A stretch of DNA of 64,000 nt, taken from Knufia peltigerae. Taxonomy: Eukaryota > Ascomycota > Eurotiomycetes > Chaetothyriales > Trichomeriaceae. The stretch is from the NCBI GenBank assembly GCA_030247855.1, contig JAPDRN010000019.1, positions 124,001-188,000 on the forward strand, given 5' to 3'. The stretch's first letter is position 1. Every line of letters begins with the position of its first letter. The translations under genes and the position numbers were made by a program. The notes under the pieces were generated by a model, which was given only the letters and a program-made list of their open reading frames with translations, was not told where the DNA came from and ran no database searches. Positions 50,859-61,088 of this stretch are shown here, one piece after another.

Positions 50859-51587
50859 CGAACACCGAGAGCATATCAATAGAATTGATAGAGCAAAAGC
50901 TGTACATTACTCACGAATATATTACTGAGATGAAAATGAAAATGTAAATACCTGCACTGCGGAATGTTGCCCCTCCTTTCCCTACCACATTGCTGTCCTC
51001 CTCTTAAGAAAGCATGATCACGTGACGCGTGGCTGGAATGTTTGGGCTTCCCGGACTCGGTCACTTCAACAATGCATCGACGCGTCCTACGAGTATTAAC
51101 AATGAATCAACATAACAGCAAAACACCACATCTGGCCCATTTTTCGATGACACGGCTTTCAATTGACACAATTATCTGTTAATCTTGCTGCTTGACACGT
51201 CCTTGCTGCCGAAAACCTCAATTCATTCAACATATGCGAAGTTCTCTGCACTACAGGCAGATCTCGCTTCAATCTCGTGTGAGCCTCGAATCGCTCCACT
51301 GTATCGGCGCGCGACTTGTTTTACGATCATCTTGGAGACTTTGTTGAGAGGATAACGGCAACAATTCACTATCATATTGCCTAGTCTCTTCGTAATGGCT
51401 GGCCGCCTCCGGTAGCATATCCCTCAGTAATTTCTTCCATCACCGAATGACTCGCACTTTTCCTTGTACGTACCACCTTCGCTCTGCTCTGTATCAAGCA
51501 AAGCATAAACGCACGATATTCTCGCCATACATGCGCGTTTCTTTGGGCTGACGCTCGCCAGCTGCCGCCGGTACCATCTAACCAAGC
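50859..51587. other. intergenic, no gene seen
   Basis: About 730 bp between two plus-strand genes. No frame or signal was recognised; it should contain the SUN-gene promoter. Confidence 0.5.
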
Positions 51588-53462
51588 ATGCCCCCCCGGC
51601 GATCGACAGCTAGAGGGCCAAGTGCAACACCTGTCCGTGGCGCGTCGCCCACGAGGCGCTCAACACGAGCAAATAGCGTTGTGTCTCCCGAAAATGCTGT
51701 ACCTCAGCGAACTACCCGGGGTGCCTCTCGACAACCAAACTTGGCCGAGAGCGGCGCCAATCAGCCGAGATTGCCTGAAGTGAAGATCCAGCAATCATAC
51801 GCTTATGGGTCGAGCAAGACGCCTATGTTGCCGACGCAGCTGATCCCACGGGGAAGGATGAATCTGAGGGAAATGGCCGCGACCCTTGACGCTGGTGTCG
51901 AACAAGCTGATCAACACCTCCGAGATCATGCCGAAGAGGCTCACGCAAACCTCCAAAGAACATCTCGAGGTGAGAGAGCTCATCGGAGAGCTTCTCGAGA
52001 AAACTCTCAGGAGCCATCTGCTGGAGTTGACGATGTGGAGAAGAACAAGACGCAACGAGTAGCGGCCTGGGCAAGTTCACTCGAAAGCAGCCAACTCGAC
52101 GAAATACCTGAGGAGGATGTTCCGCGCAGCATTGCGGATGATGTCGCTTCCCACAAAGATACCGACCCCTCTAGCTTCCCAAGCGGCATGTTTGAACACA
52201 GCTACAACTATGAACGAGGTCTTCGAAGGCCCAATATTACAGTTCGACAAATAGAACAACCGTTCCTTCGTAAGGCGTTGGATGCATCAAAGCAGTATGC
52301 GAGACAGTCTGGAGAGAGGGCATCTCAGCTTGGCTCTTCACTGATCGACTGGACGCGGCAGTTGGTAAGGGAGTGTTGCAGGGTGGTGAAGGACCTTCCA
52401 CACTCATCAATAATCCCGCTTTTTATCAACCTTCTTTTCGTTATGCTCATGATCGCTGCAACGAGTCTTCTTTTCTGCTACACCTATTCTCACTTTGTCT
52501 GCGACCCTTACACAACATCTCCGGTGGGATTGACCCTGCAGAAGTATTGTGGGAGCTGCGTCCGGACACCTAGCGGGCTGCTCAATGTCACCAGCGGGAA
52601 CAACGCAGATCTGTCAAGATTGTCTGCCACCTTGACCAATCTCAACAACCAGATACGGGCTCTTGAGCTACGACTGAACGACAAGATTGACACCCAATTC
52701 GCCAAAGAGAAGGATGACATGGAAATATTGAGACAACAACAGTCGGAATTATCAAATCGCATTGCAGGCCTGAAGTTTGCACGGACAATGTCCTCAGGAG
52801 ATGTCGCTTCACCGGTAATTCCAAAGATCAATTACTTCTCCCCAAAACATGGAGCATTGGTAGAGCCCCGGCTTACTTCTCCGACCCTTCTCACGCCACT
52901 CTCATTCGGTCGCAGAGTCCTCTTGCGTTTTGTTGGTTCTACATATTATCAGACACGGCATGCCGAGACTGCTCTATCTGCATGGCAAGATGTGGGTGAC
53001 TGTTGGTGCTCATCATCATCCTCAACAGATCAAGATACCATGAGATTAGGAGTTCGAGTTGCCAGACCAATTTATCCGACGGAGGTTGTGTTGGAGAATT
53101 ATCCCGTGGCTGGGTCGCGTGCTCCCGGAGCCACTCCCAAACTTATCGAGATCTGGGCCGATTTTAAACATCTTGACAGTCATGCATGGGCGGCACTAGA
53201 CATCAGATCACTGCAAGGAAACAGCCCAATTGGGCCGAGCTGGGGCATGATTGGGAAGATGGCGTATGACGCTTCGAAAGAGGCAGCTCATGTTCAAGCA
53301 TTCAGGCTCGATGTGAATGAGAATTCAAATGTCTATTATGCGCAGATGTTCGTGGTACGGGTAGTTTCGAACTACGGATCAGACTTTACATGTCTCTACA
53401 GAGTTCGAATGCATGGAGTTGAGCTGGATGAACATTTGACAGAAAAGTCAGCTCAGGTTTGA
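51588..53462 (+). CDS. SUN-domain inner nuclear membrane protein
   Basis: The 624-residue protein has a Ser/Arg-rich nucleoplasmic N-terminus, a transmembrane segment (about residues 275-300, LFINLLFVMLMIAATSLLFCY), a coiled coil (about 335-395, LSRLSATLTNLNNQIRALELR) and a C-terminal SUN domain (about 413-612). SUN marks are NYFSPKHGALVEPRLTSPT, WQDVGDCWC, PTEVVLENYP, GATPKLIEIWADF and FVVRVVSNYGSDFTCLYRVRMHG. SUN proteins bind KASH partners in the outer membrane and link chromatin or the spindle pole body to the cytoskeleton (Sad1 and Mps3 are yeast examples). ATG at 51588; single exon. It has a single SUN domain and lacks the features of Slp1-type mid-SUN proteins. Confidence 0.93.
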   Translation: MPPRRSTARGPSATPVRGASPTRRSTRANSVVSPENAVPQRTTRGASRQPNLAESGANQPRLPEVKIQQSYAYGSSKTPMLPTQLIPRGRMNLREMAATLDAGVEQADQHLRDHAEEAHANLQRTSRGERAHRRASRENSQEPSAGVDDVEKNKTQRVAAWASSLESSQLDEIPEEDVPRSIADDVASHKDTDPSSFPSGMFEHSYNYERGLRRPNITVRQIEQPFLRKALDASKQYARQSGERASQLGSSLIDWTRQLVRECCRVVKDLPHSSIIPLFINLLFVMLMIAATSLLFCYTYSHFVCDPYTTSPVGLTLQKYCGSCVRTPSGLLNVTSGNNADLSRLSATLTNLNNQIRALELRLNDKIDTQFAKEKDDMEILRQQQSELSNRIAGLKFARTMSSGDVASPVIPKINYFSPKHGALVEPRLTSPTLLTPLSFGRRVLLRFVGSTYYQTRHAETALSAWQDVGDCWCSSSSSTDQDTMRLGVRVARPIYPTEVVLENYPVAGSRAPGATPKLIEIWADFKHLDSHAWAALDIRSLQGNSPIGPSWGMIGKMAYDASKEAAHVQAFRLDVNENSNVYYAQMFVVRVVSNYGSDFTCLYRVRMHGVELDEHLTEKSAQV

Positions 53463-54467
53463 GTCTGGCGGCATTCAGTCTGGCTGCATGAACGACATTA
53501 ACTTGGCTCTCGACTCTCAACTGCCACTGTATCCTACGAGGAAGAAGAGGATTTGCGGTACTCCCTAAATCACCAGGTTTGATGAAAGGTCGTCCTGTGG
53601 GAGTTACTGCGCACGTGACCGGCTGTGGTCATACAACGTACCACCTTCGAATTTTCTAACCTGACTTCTCTTCCTACATCTTCTTCCCATAAGGGTCCCT
53701 CCACCAAATCGACTGGGAAAAGTGTAATTATCAATACAGCCCTTTGGACATCGATTTTGGCGACCAAGCTCGAATTACCTGGATGATTTCCTCTCTGCAG
53801 CCTAAACGGCCACAGGCTACCAGTTCTGGAGGGGACAAGAAATTCAATTTGCTTCAAACAGGCTCACAACACCAAGTGAGACAATCTTCAGAGTCAACAG
53901 CAATACGAGAACATGGGACGAAATCTGAGAAGTCGCAGCTTGGATCTAGTGACGAGGCAAAAGTGCAGTGAAGGAGGGTGTTGTGGAGCATGAGACTCAG
54001 GAATTCAAGGTTGCAAGACTTCAGGCTAGCTGGAGAGGCATGCGACTAGCATCAAGACCTCCTTGTTTTTTTGAATGTCACTGGGTTTGGCTCTTCGTGG
54101 TGTAGTGCAGACCGATCACGATAGCAAAAGAGTGAGAGAAGCAGCTGGAAGTAGGACGGTCAGTGTAAGATCACAGCTTTTTTCTCAAGAACCATACATT
54201 CTACTTGGGTATTATGGACGAAATGTCCATTAGCCAAATATGATCATTCTTCGTTGAACAAATTCACTGAATTGATCCCATCAGTTTGAATCAGAGTCCG
54301 AGATCTATGAATGATGAAAAGGGGCTGATTCCGCCCAGAGTTCTTCTCTGCACCAAATTAATCCTGTAGAGTCTTGTTTGCCCATCGCTTGGTCCAGCTC
54401 TTGCTCGAAGTCATCCCTTTTGTTTGTGAGAAGAGTATACCTAGCATAGTGTCTCGGCTTCAAAACC
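53463..54467. other. intergenic, no gene seen
   Basis: About 1 kb between the SUN and ARC1-like genes. Frames at 53570..53857 (minus) and 53744..53971 (plus) have no family features. Nothing else is recognised. Confidence 0.5.
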
Positions 54468-56021
54468 ATGAACGCTGGTGGTCGAAAAAGTGCCCATCAA
54501 GGATTGCGCCGATCGATTGGGCCTCAATCTGGTCGGTTGGTGGTGCAACTACAAAATTTGCGCTCCGCATCATCACCATCATTGGGAGTGAATAATTGCA
54601 ATGACTCCAACTCCGCCACGCATTTTTCTTTCAACGCTTTATTACAACGCACACCAGCAGCCCATCACACATCCTCGATTACGCAGACAAGGCATAACCT
54701 TAGGACGCATTCCCAGCACAGACAAACTCCTGGAGATTTTCAGAGTGTGAGCAAACACACTGCTAGCAATTCTCACGGTCTAGTGTTGAGTCTGCAATTC
54801 CACCTTCATCACAACCTCGAAGCGAGAGTTCAAAGACGGAAAAATCAATTCACCACACGACCGAGCCACGTACAGCCCCTTGAAGTGCGAGCCTCTTCAC
54901 TAGACGCTGTGCCACCCGTAACAGCGACCCATCGAACCCTACACTTTTCCACCCCGCGCCCACGCCTTCACACAAACCCGAGTGCAGGTCGTCGTCTGTT
55001 TCACACCTCGTCCACGAACCCACCAAGCACCAGAGACCATTCGTCTGTGTCTCACCCTTCCGACCCTTCAATGACATCGGATTCCTCCTCCCCTTCGACG
55101 TCCGCGCCGGCGCAACACAAACCTCTGGTCGTCGGACGGACAAAACCTCAACCCGAAACCAACTCTAGCACATCCTCCCCCAAGACGACAATGGACTCGT
55201 CCTCTCCCGCCGACAAAGGGGTCCCCGCGGACGTCAAGGCAGGACTCAACCACGAAATCGCCGAGAATGTCAAATCCAACACGGTCGAAGCCGCCCCCGC
55301 GGACCCTTCTTCCACCGCAACGGCAGCAGCAGGAGGAGGCTCGAACAAGAAGAAGGAGAAGGCAGCCAAACAGCCCAAACAGCCCAAACCGGCCGCAGCG
55401 CCCGCCGCACCTTTATCCCCGGCCCTCATCGACCTGCGGGTCGGCCACATCCTCCGGGCCATCGCCCACCCGAACGCCGACAGTCTGTACGTCTCGACGA
55501 TAGCCATGGGCGACCCCGAGGGTACCGACCACACCAGCGTCGACGAGGAGACTGGAAAGGTCGTGCGTACTGTCTGCTCGGGCCTCAACGGTCTGGTTCC
55601 GCTCGAGGAGATGCAGAACCGTAAAGTCGTCGTCGTCGCCAACCTGAAACCCGTCAACATGCGTAGCATCAAGTCGGCGGCCATGGTCCTCGCGGCGTCC
55701 CCCGCCCCGGAAGAAGGTGCGGACCCCCATGCCCCCGACCGCGTCGTCGAGCTCGTCAACCCTCCCGAGGGCGCCGAGGCAGGAGAACCCGTCTTCTTCG
55801 AGGGTTGGCCGTACGGCGAGGGTCGTGGCCCCGAGAAACAACTCAACCCGAAGAAGAAGCAGTGGGAGGCCATCCAACCAGGCTTCTTCACGACTGACGA
55901 CTTGCTCGTGGGGTTCGACGCCTCAAAGACCGAGATTGATGGGTCCGAAAAGGGTCATTTGATAGTCGAGGGTAAAGGAAAGTGTACGGTCAAGACCTTG
56001 AAGGGTGCCGTTGTGCGATAA
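54468..56021 (+). CDS. ARC1: ARC1/EMAPII-type tRNA-binding protein
   Basis: A 517-residue protein with a C-terminal tRNA-binding OB fold of EMAPII/Arc1 type (about residues 318-517). It begins LIDLRVGHILRAIAHPNADSLYV, followed by VRTVCSGLNGLVPLEEMQNRKVVVVANLKP and MRSIKSAAMVLAAS. A Lys/Pro/Ala-rich linker precedes it (NKKKEKAAKQPKQPKP). Yeast Arc1 delivers tRNAs to Met- and Glu-tRNA synthetases; the same role is likely here. No GST-like N-terminal domain is visible. Instead the first 200 residues are Arg/Ser/His-rich and poor in acids, with RRLFHTSS near 178, like a mitochondrial presequence. In-frame ATGs at 55071 (Met202) and 55191 (Met242) could start shorter cytosolic forms, so the true start is uncertain. 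Single exon, C/G-biased third positions in the 3' half. Confidence 0.85.
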   Translation: MNAGGRKSAHQGLRRSIGPQSGRLVVQLQNLRSASSPSLGVNNCNDSNSATHFSFNALLQRTPAAHHTSSITQTRHNLRTHSQHRQTPGDFQSVSKHTASNSHGLVLSLQFHLHHNLEARVQRRKNQFTTRPSHVQPLEVRASSLDAVPPVTATHRTLHFSTPRPRLHTNPSAGRRLFHTSSTNPPSTRDHSSVSHPSDPSMTSDSSSPSTSAPAQHKPLVVGRTKPQPETNSSTSSPKTTMDSSSPADKGVPADVKAGLNHEIAENVKSNTVEAAPADPSSTATAAAGGGSNKKKEKAAKQPKQPKPAAAPAAPLSPALIDLRVGHILRAIAHPNADSLYVSTIAMGDPEGTDHTSVDEETGKVVRTVCSGLNGLVPLEEMQNRKVVVVANLKPVNMRSIKSAAMVLAASPAPEEGADPHAPDRVVELVNPPEGAEAGEPVFFEGWPYGEGRGPEKQLNPKKKQWEAIQPGFFTTDDLLVGFDASKTEIDGSEKGHLIVEGKGKCTVKTLKGAVVR

Positions 56022-57121
56022 AAAAAAAGATTCTGTCACCCTACCTACGTCTGACGAGAAAAGTGACGAGAAAAGTGACGAGAAAAGTGACGAGAAAAGT
56101 GACGAGAAAAGTGACGACTAGGAGTACGAGTACGAAAGGAACCGGCCATCACACGCATCGCTATTGTCATTCACAAATCTGTACGGATGGGCAGAATGCA
56201 GCGCCAGACTAGACGGGGCAGGCCAGGTCACACTCTGTGTACAGACAGGTAAAAGAAATTGTTCCGTTCTCGGTTCAATGTCTCGAGAACCACCAGCGAG
56301 CGACTTGGACTTTCGACAGCATTGTGTACCCAAAGAGGTGACGTGTGTATCAGATGGTGATGCAGAAAAAGAATGAAGCGGTCTTGGGCCGTCCAACGAT
56401 ATTACAGCAACTCGTCGGAGAAAGGGGAAGAATTGAACAAAGGGAAAAACAAAGCAAGCCTCAGTGAGCTCGAGTACGGCGGCTGACCACTGAGTAACAT
56501 GGTGTCTCTTCGGTGACGACGTTGTTAGGTCCCTTTTACTCAACCTTCACACAGGAGAATGCACAGAGTCCAATGGACCTCTACCAAAGTACCACATACC
56601 TACCACACGTGTCCTCTACCTGCCTCCAATGCCAAAGTTGTCGTCGAACAGAACGGAAAAACCCTAGAATCAAAGGTTTTGTTTCTAATCTTCATTTCAT
56701 TAATCGTAATTACTTCGCGCCGGACTTCCAACCTGGATTGGTACCTAGATTGGTACTCGGATAATGCAAGGTAAGCTATAGGTTACCAAGATCCTCTTCA
56801 GTCTGCAGTGTGCAATCTGCAGAGAGTGTAGTGTAAAACGACCCATTCTTCGCCGATGCGTACCTCATGGAATGAACTCGCTCAGCAAGCATGTATGTTA
56901 CAACTGTTCCCCTCGTCAACCTCAAAGAATCCACCTATATTCACCGGCACCTTGAAATCGAGGGTATGGTATATCATACCCGAAGGCGGCTCTTACCACC
57001 ACCGTATCAGAAGGCAGGATGTATCAACTCCTCTGCCTCGTCGTTATCGCTCTCGTCCAGAAAATCAAAGCCTTTGTTCTTGATCCTCGTCCTCCATTAG
57101 CGTCACTCTTTTTCTAGACTC
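56022..57121. other. convergent intergenic region with minisatellite
   Basis: About 1.1 kb between the ARC1-like and SNARE genes. Apart from the 12-bp repeat near its left end, it has no supported frame; a 141-codon minus frame at 56118..56543 is not called. Confidence 0.5.
56053..56117. repeat. 12-bp minisatellite, 5.4 copies
   Basis: Five exact copies of GACGAGAAAAGT occupy 56053..56112 and a partial copy follows to 56117. It lies 32 bp after the ARC1-like stop codon, probably in the 3' UTR. Copy number should vary between strains. Confidence 0.9.
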
Positions 57122-57970
57122 TCATTTCAAGAGAACAATCAACAAAACCAAGATGACAATCAATACTATAATTGTCGTCATGCCCCAATTCTGCTTCGCC
57201 CGTTGACTGACCGTCTTCAACCTCCTCTTCGCCCCGTCGAGTCTGCCCTGATGCCTGTCCACGCCCCGGTCGACCTCGTCCAGGAGCGCGATTTGCCCTT
57301 CGAGCTCGTCGCCGACCTGCATGGCCAGGTGACGTTGACGCCCGATACTCTCCCCCAACCTGTCGAGCTGCTCGTCCTGCTCGGCTATCACCTGCTGGTG
57401 GTAGGCGTGTATCTGCACGTTGTCCATGGACTCCGTCGGGTCGGGGGTCTGGGCGCGATTCGAATCGCCGTCGGTGTACCGGGACGGAAATAGGGCGGCG
57501 CGGGTCGCCTCGTCCTCGGCGTCGTTGAGAGACTCCTGGGACGGGTTGTCGCGGAACCGGACATTCTTGGACGGCGCCTGGTGATTTGACGACGGGGTGC
57601 GCAGGTTCGAGGACCGACGGGGTCTCGGTGCCTCGTTGGACTTGCGCGACTGGGCGCGGGTGAAGTCTTCCTCGAGGGACGGGTCGTTGGGAGAGGAGAG
57701 GGTGGTGGGACTGGTGGTGGAGGGTGGTTCGCCGTGGAATTGCCGGGCGAGGTCGCCGTACTGGGAGCGTAGTCGGGAGAGGGCTGCGGTGTCGGCGTCG
57801 GGATTCGACGAGAGGGAATCGATGCCTTCGCGGAAGGATTCTAACGAGCGGGCGACGTTGGAATCTTGAGATGGGTTGGGGTCGAGGTTGAGAGAGATGG
57901 CGCGCTGACGTTCCAAGAGCGAGAGTTTGATGTGGTCGGCTAAAAGAAGGAGCTGGGATGGATTCGACAT
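57122..57970 (-). CDS. SYN8: Qc-SNARE of SYN8/syntaxin-8 type
   Basis: A 282-residue tail-anchored endosomal SNARE. The t-SNARE helix lies at about residues 195-258 (HQQVIAEQDEQLDRLGESIGRQRHLAMQVGDELEGQ) with the central-layer Gln in GDELEGQIALLDEVD, followed by a short basic linker and a single C-terminal membrane helix (TTIIVLIVILVLLIVLL). The N-terminal half is Ser/Pro-rich and probably disordered after a short helical start (LLLLADHIKLSLLERQRA). Qc-SNAREs of this type act in fusion at the endosome and late Golgi. Tlg1 or Vam7-like alternatives are less likely (no PX domain). ATG at 57970; single exon, C/G-biased. Confidence 0.87.
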   Translation of the reverse strand: MSNPSQLLLLADHIKLSLLERQRAISLNLDPNPSQDSNVARSLESFREGIDSLSSNPDADTAALSRLRSQYGDLARQFHGEPPSTTSPTTLSSPNDPSLEEDFTRAQSRKSNEAPRPRRSSNLRTPSSNHQAPSKNVRFRDNPSQESLNDAEDEATRAALFPSRYTDGDSNRAQTPDPTESMDNVQIHAYHQQVIAEQDEQLDRLGESIGRQRHLAMQVGDELEGQIALLDEVDRGVDRHQGRLDGAKRRLKTVSQRAKQNWGMTTIIVLIVILVLLIVLLK

Positions 57971-58747
57971 GGCGGGCTAGTTAGAGAAGATGTGCAGGAC
58001 GAGGAGTAGTGGAGGGTCGATGTGTAGGGTTGACGGATGCCTGTCTGCGGCGTCGGTTGAGCCGTGTTGTAGACTGCAGTTTCGGTCTTTGAGGTTGGTG
58101 TGAGTGAGCGTGCTCGTAGGCGAAGAGAAGAAGGTTCTGTGGGAAGCGACTGGAGTTGTGTACGTCCCCCGACTTTTTCACGGCGCATTGAGATGAGCGA
58201 TTGACTAGAGGCACAAGAGTTGTGTTTGTAGAGAATGGAATGAACCTCGAAGATGGTCAGCTGGAGTTGTGATCAAGTACCAGCCTCGTAACCATCGGCC
58301 GTCGGCAACTGCGGAGACAGGGCCTCTACCACCTTGCAGTACTTACCTAATGTCAACGCCTACAGTAAGAGTACCTGGTGCCTGGGGATGCCTGAGGATG
58401 CCCGAGTACGTCACCCAGGCCTTATCCCCACCGGATGCAGCACCCTAACTTTCCTTTCTGAGCGATTCTAGATCATTTTGCTCAGCCAGCAACGCATTGA
58501 TGCCTGAGGATGCCTGGGCATCCCTCCCACAGCAGTCAAAGGCAACCTTTGTCAACCCCCTACGACCACTAATAGAAAATTACCTAGAAAGAATCAAGGG
58601 GCTATCACTCTTGAAGGTTCCAAAGATCGAATTAGAGTAAACAAGATAATGGATAATGAATAATCAAAAGCTTTTTTTTCTCAAAGAGAAAAAGTCGTAC
58701 TCTCATAATCCCCTCTTTATAAAAACTCCATGCTTGTCCAGCATGAT
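57971..58747. other. intergenic with a 16-bp direct repeat
   Basis: About 780 bp. The word GATGCCTGAGGATGCC occurs at 58387..58402 and again at 58499..58514, 112 bp apart; the second copy continues into a GGATGCCTGGGCATCC palindrome. No gene is seen. Confidence 0.55.
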
Positions 58748-59746
58748 TCAAGCCTGCTTCCATCCCAATCCCTCCGCCCGTTCTCGCCACTTCCCCTTCT
58801 CCTCCTCGAGACCAGCAAGTCTCTTTTCCAACTCCCTAATCTTGTCGAGTTTGTTTTGTCTATGCTTGCGTGAATTCATGGTATTGCGAATCCGCTGTGC
58901 ACCTTTCTTGTCGGCCATATCAACAAAGTGAATCTGAGTGTGTTGGACCGCAGGAGGGTTTGGTGTCGTCTTCATCACTTTGGCAGGTGCCGCACTTGAA
59001 GCGAAAGAAGAAGACACCGAAGTTTCCCCTGTCCTGGACGCATCTGCAGCCAACGGTCTGGTCAAGCGAGACCTTGGCAACGATGCTGGAGTATTCACCA
59101 GGGATGGCGCGCAAGTGGCAGCTTTGACCATCGAAGTCTCCTGGCTAAGATGTGGAGTGGCGGTCTTGGGTGTCGTGGACCACGTCATTGAAGGTGTCGT
59201 TGCCGTGCTTGAGTCCGTGATTGATATTGACGAATGGCACGGAATATCTCCCGGGAAGGAGACAGCGAACGGGTTCATGAAGAATGTTTCTGGGAAAGTT
59301 GTCGATGGACTCGAGACACTCCCAGGAACAAAATCTGCTTCTTTCCCCTCTGCCTCTGCCTCTACCTCCACCTCCACCAGCGAGGTGTCAAGTCCCGACG
59401 ACGCTGGTAATTCTTCTTCCATCGAGGTTTGTTCAAAGTCCACCCACAACTGTTCGTCAAAAGGAACATCGTTGTTGAGACTGTCGAAGAGATCGACGTC
59501 GACGTTGACATGGCCATGGTGGAAGACAGTTGGGTCTAGAAGCCCGCTGTCTATGTATCCGTACTGTGATTGTTGAACATTTCGCTGGTCGGTATAGACC
59601 AGAGGAGATTGCCGTAGATAAGAGTCATTGTAAACCGGGTAGCATTCCCTACCGAACCCATGTTGATGGTCCTTATGGTGGGAAGAATGCTGCGAAGAAG
59701 CGAGACGGTACGACTGCTGTAGTGACCGGCATTGTGCACTATCCAA
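58748..59746 (-). CDS. bZIP transcription factor, 5' end unresolved
   Basis: The frame ends in a bZIP domain: basic region RIRNTMNSRKHRQNKLDKIRE with the N-x7-R signature (N and R of NTMNSRKHR), then a short leucine-zipper-like helix (LEKRLAGLEEEKGKWRERAEGLG). The zipper is short and runs to the C-terminus. Upstream come Ser/Thr-rich and acidic segments (VEVEVEAEAEGKEAD) that could be activation regions. The frame of up to 332 codons has no ATG near its start (the first is the in-frame Met at about codon 110), and a stop lies just upstream of it. An upstream exon joined by an intron is therefore likely; acceptors at the CAG around 59712 and 59694 are candidates. The 5' boundary is provisional. 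Confidence 0.8.
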   Translation of the reverse strand: MDSAQCRSLQQSYRLASSQHSSHHKDHQHGFGRECYPVYNDSYLRQSPLVYTDQRNVQQSQYGYIDSGLLDPTVFHHGHVNVDVDLFDSLNNDVPFDEQLWVDFEQTSMEEELPASSGLDTSLVEVEVEAEAEGKEADFVPGSVSSPSTTFPETFFMNPFAVSFPGDIPCHSSISITDSSTATTPSMTWSTTPKTATPHLSQETSMVKAATCAPSLVNTPASLPRSRLTRPLAADASRTGETSVSSSFASSAAPAKVMKTTPNPPAVQHTQIHFVDMADKKGAQRIRNTMNSRKHRQNKLDKIRELEKRLAGLEEEKGKWRERAEGLGWKQA

Positions 59747-61088
59747 AGTTGACCTTCACTGGAACTTGGGGGAAAGCGAAGAGGGGCGCCTTGCCGATAT
59801 TGCCTGGTTGCAAGGCGAGAATGGTGATTTGGATAGGGAAAAGGAAGAAAAGAAAGAAAAGAGAAAGTGGAAGAGCAAAAAGCTGTGAGGTGATTGAAAT
59901 CGAGGTCGTCGGCCCGTTAACACGGTCCAAGCCTCAATTCTCGTCATTCCCTCGTCCGCGGGGTTGCAGAGAATGGCAGGCACTATGCCAAACAGAGTAA
60001 CTGGGATAACGGAGGAATGTAACGCAAGTTGCGCCGCCCGCTTCGGCCGAGGGAAAGTCACGGGATGTGAATATGAGTCAGATGTACGGATTACTCTAAT
60101 CGGTATAGAGCCTTCCGCAGTCTCTTGCTCGTGTCTTGTACTCGGAGTCGTAGAACAGCAGTGGCAGGGTTATTGCCGCGTAGTACGGACTATTTCACAG
60201 TCTGCTCAGTACTATCAGATAACTCTGCACCGATCCAGATAGCCGACATTGCTATGCGGACGAGATTAAGCTGGACCAGGAGGTGATATCAAAACTCGCT
60301 TCATCGACATACTCTATTCTGCAAAGTCGCGAAACGTCCACCTGCCCCAAACACAATCTCTGGTCGAACGAAGTACCTCGACAAGGAGGACAACAACAAG
60401 ATTGCCATACTCCGTAGTATGACGATGAACAGCCTCGTCGCTCCGATAGATCATGTTCGACAAAAACTTCATATATAAAAGGTGAGGCAATGGTTGATGA
60501 ATCTCGTTGAACTGGCTCTTCGCAAGAACAGTCCAGCAGCGATGATGAGAAACTTCATTTTGTCTTAGCCGACATCGGTTGATCTTTGTCTGTGATAAAA
60601 AACCATTTTGCCGATCTGAGCTCTGTCCTGTCTCTTCTTTCTGCTCTTTGTAAATCGTTTTCGTTCTTGTCATGTGTTGTGCTGTTACACCTTTGGAAAG
60701 CGTTCGAGCGGTCGTGATGAAGACAAGGCTTTAGCCTCGAGTATAGGTATTGGTACTGCCACTTGGTTATAGAGCCAGGATTCTAGCTAATAGAAGTACC
60801 CGAACGAGCGAGGAGAGACAAAGGGGAAGAGGGAAGGTGAAAAGGAGAGACCGTAACTGTCAAAGGCATCAATCGAGATGTATGTCCGTTCATAGAAATA
60901 ACCCATATATAATATTAAATCGCAGTCTATCAGGAATTTCCAAACAGTAATAACCATTCCCTGCAATCCAGACCAGTCCACGCTATGCTCATCAACCAAA
61001 CTCGAAACAAACTTTTCGCAAGCAATGATAGCTGCTCTGCTGGTAAAGAATGGGGGATCACCGTGTACAGTCACATACAGCCACCGGA
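59747..61088. other. intergenic, may hold the missing bZIP 5' exon
   Basis: About 1.3 kb. A purine-rich tract (pyrimidine-rich on the minus strand) at about 59835..59875 fits a promoter or leader of the bZIP gene. A CATACTCCGTAGTATG palindrome lies at 60406..60421. No complete gene is recognised. Confidence 0.5.

Noticed and set aside
56118..56543. 141-codon minus-strand frame after the minisatellite.
   Set aside because: It includes repeat-derived residues and shows no family features.
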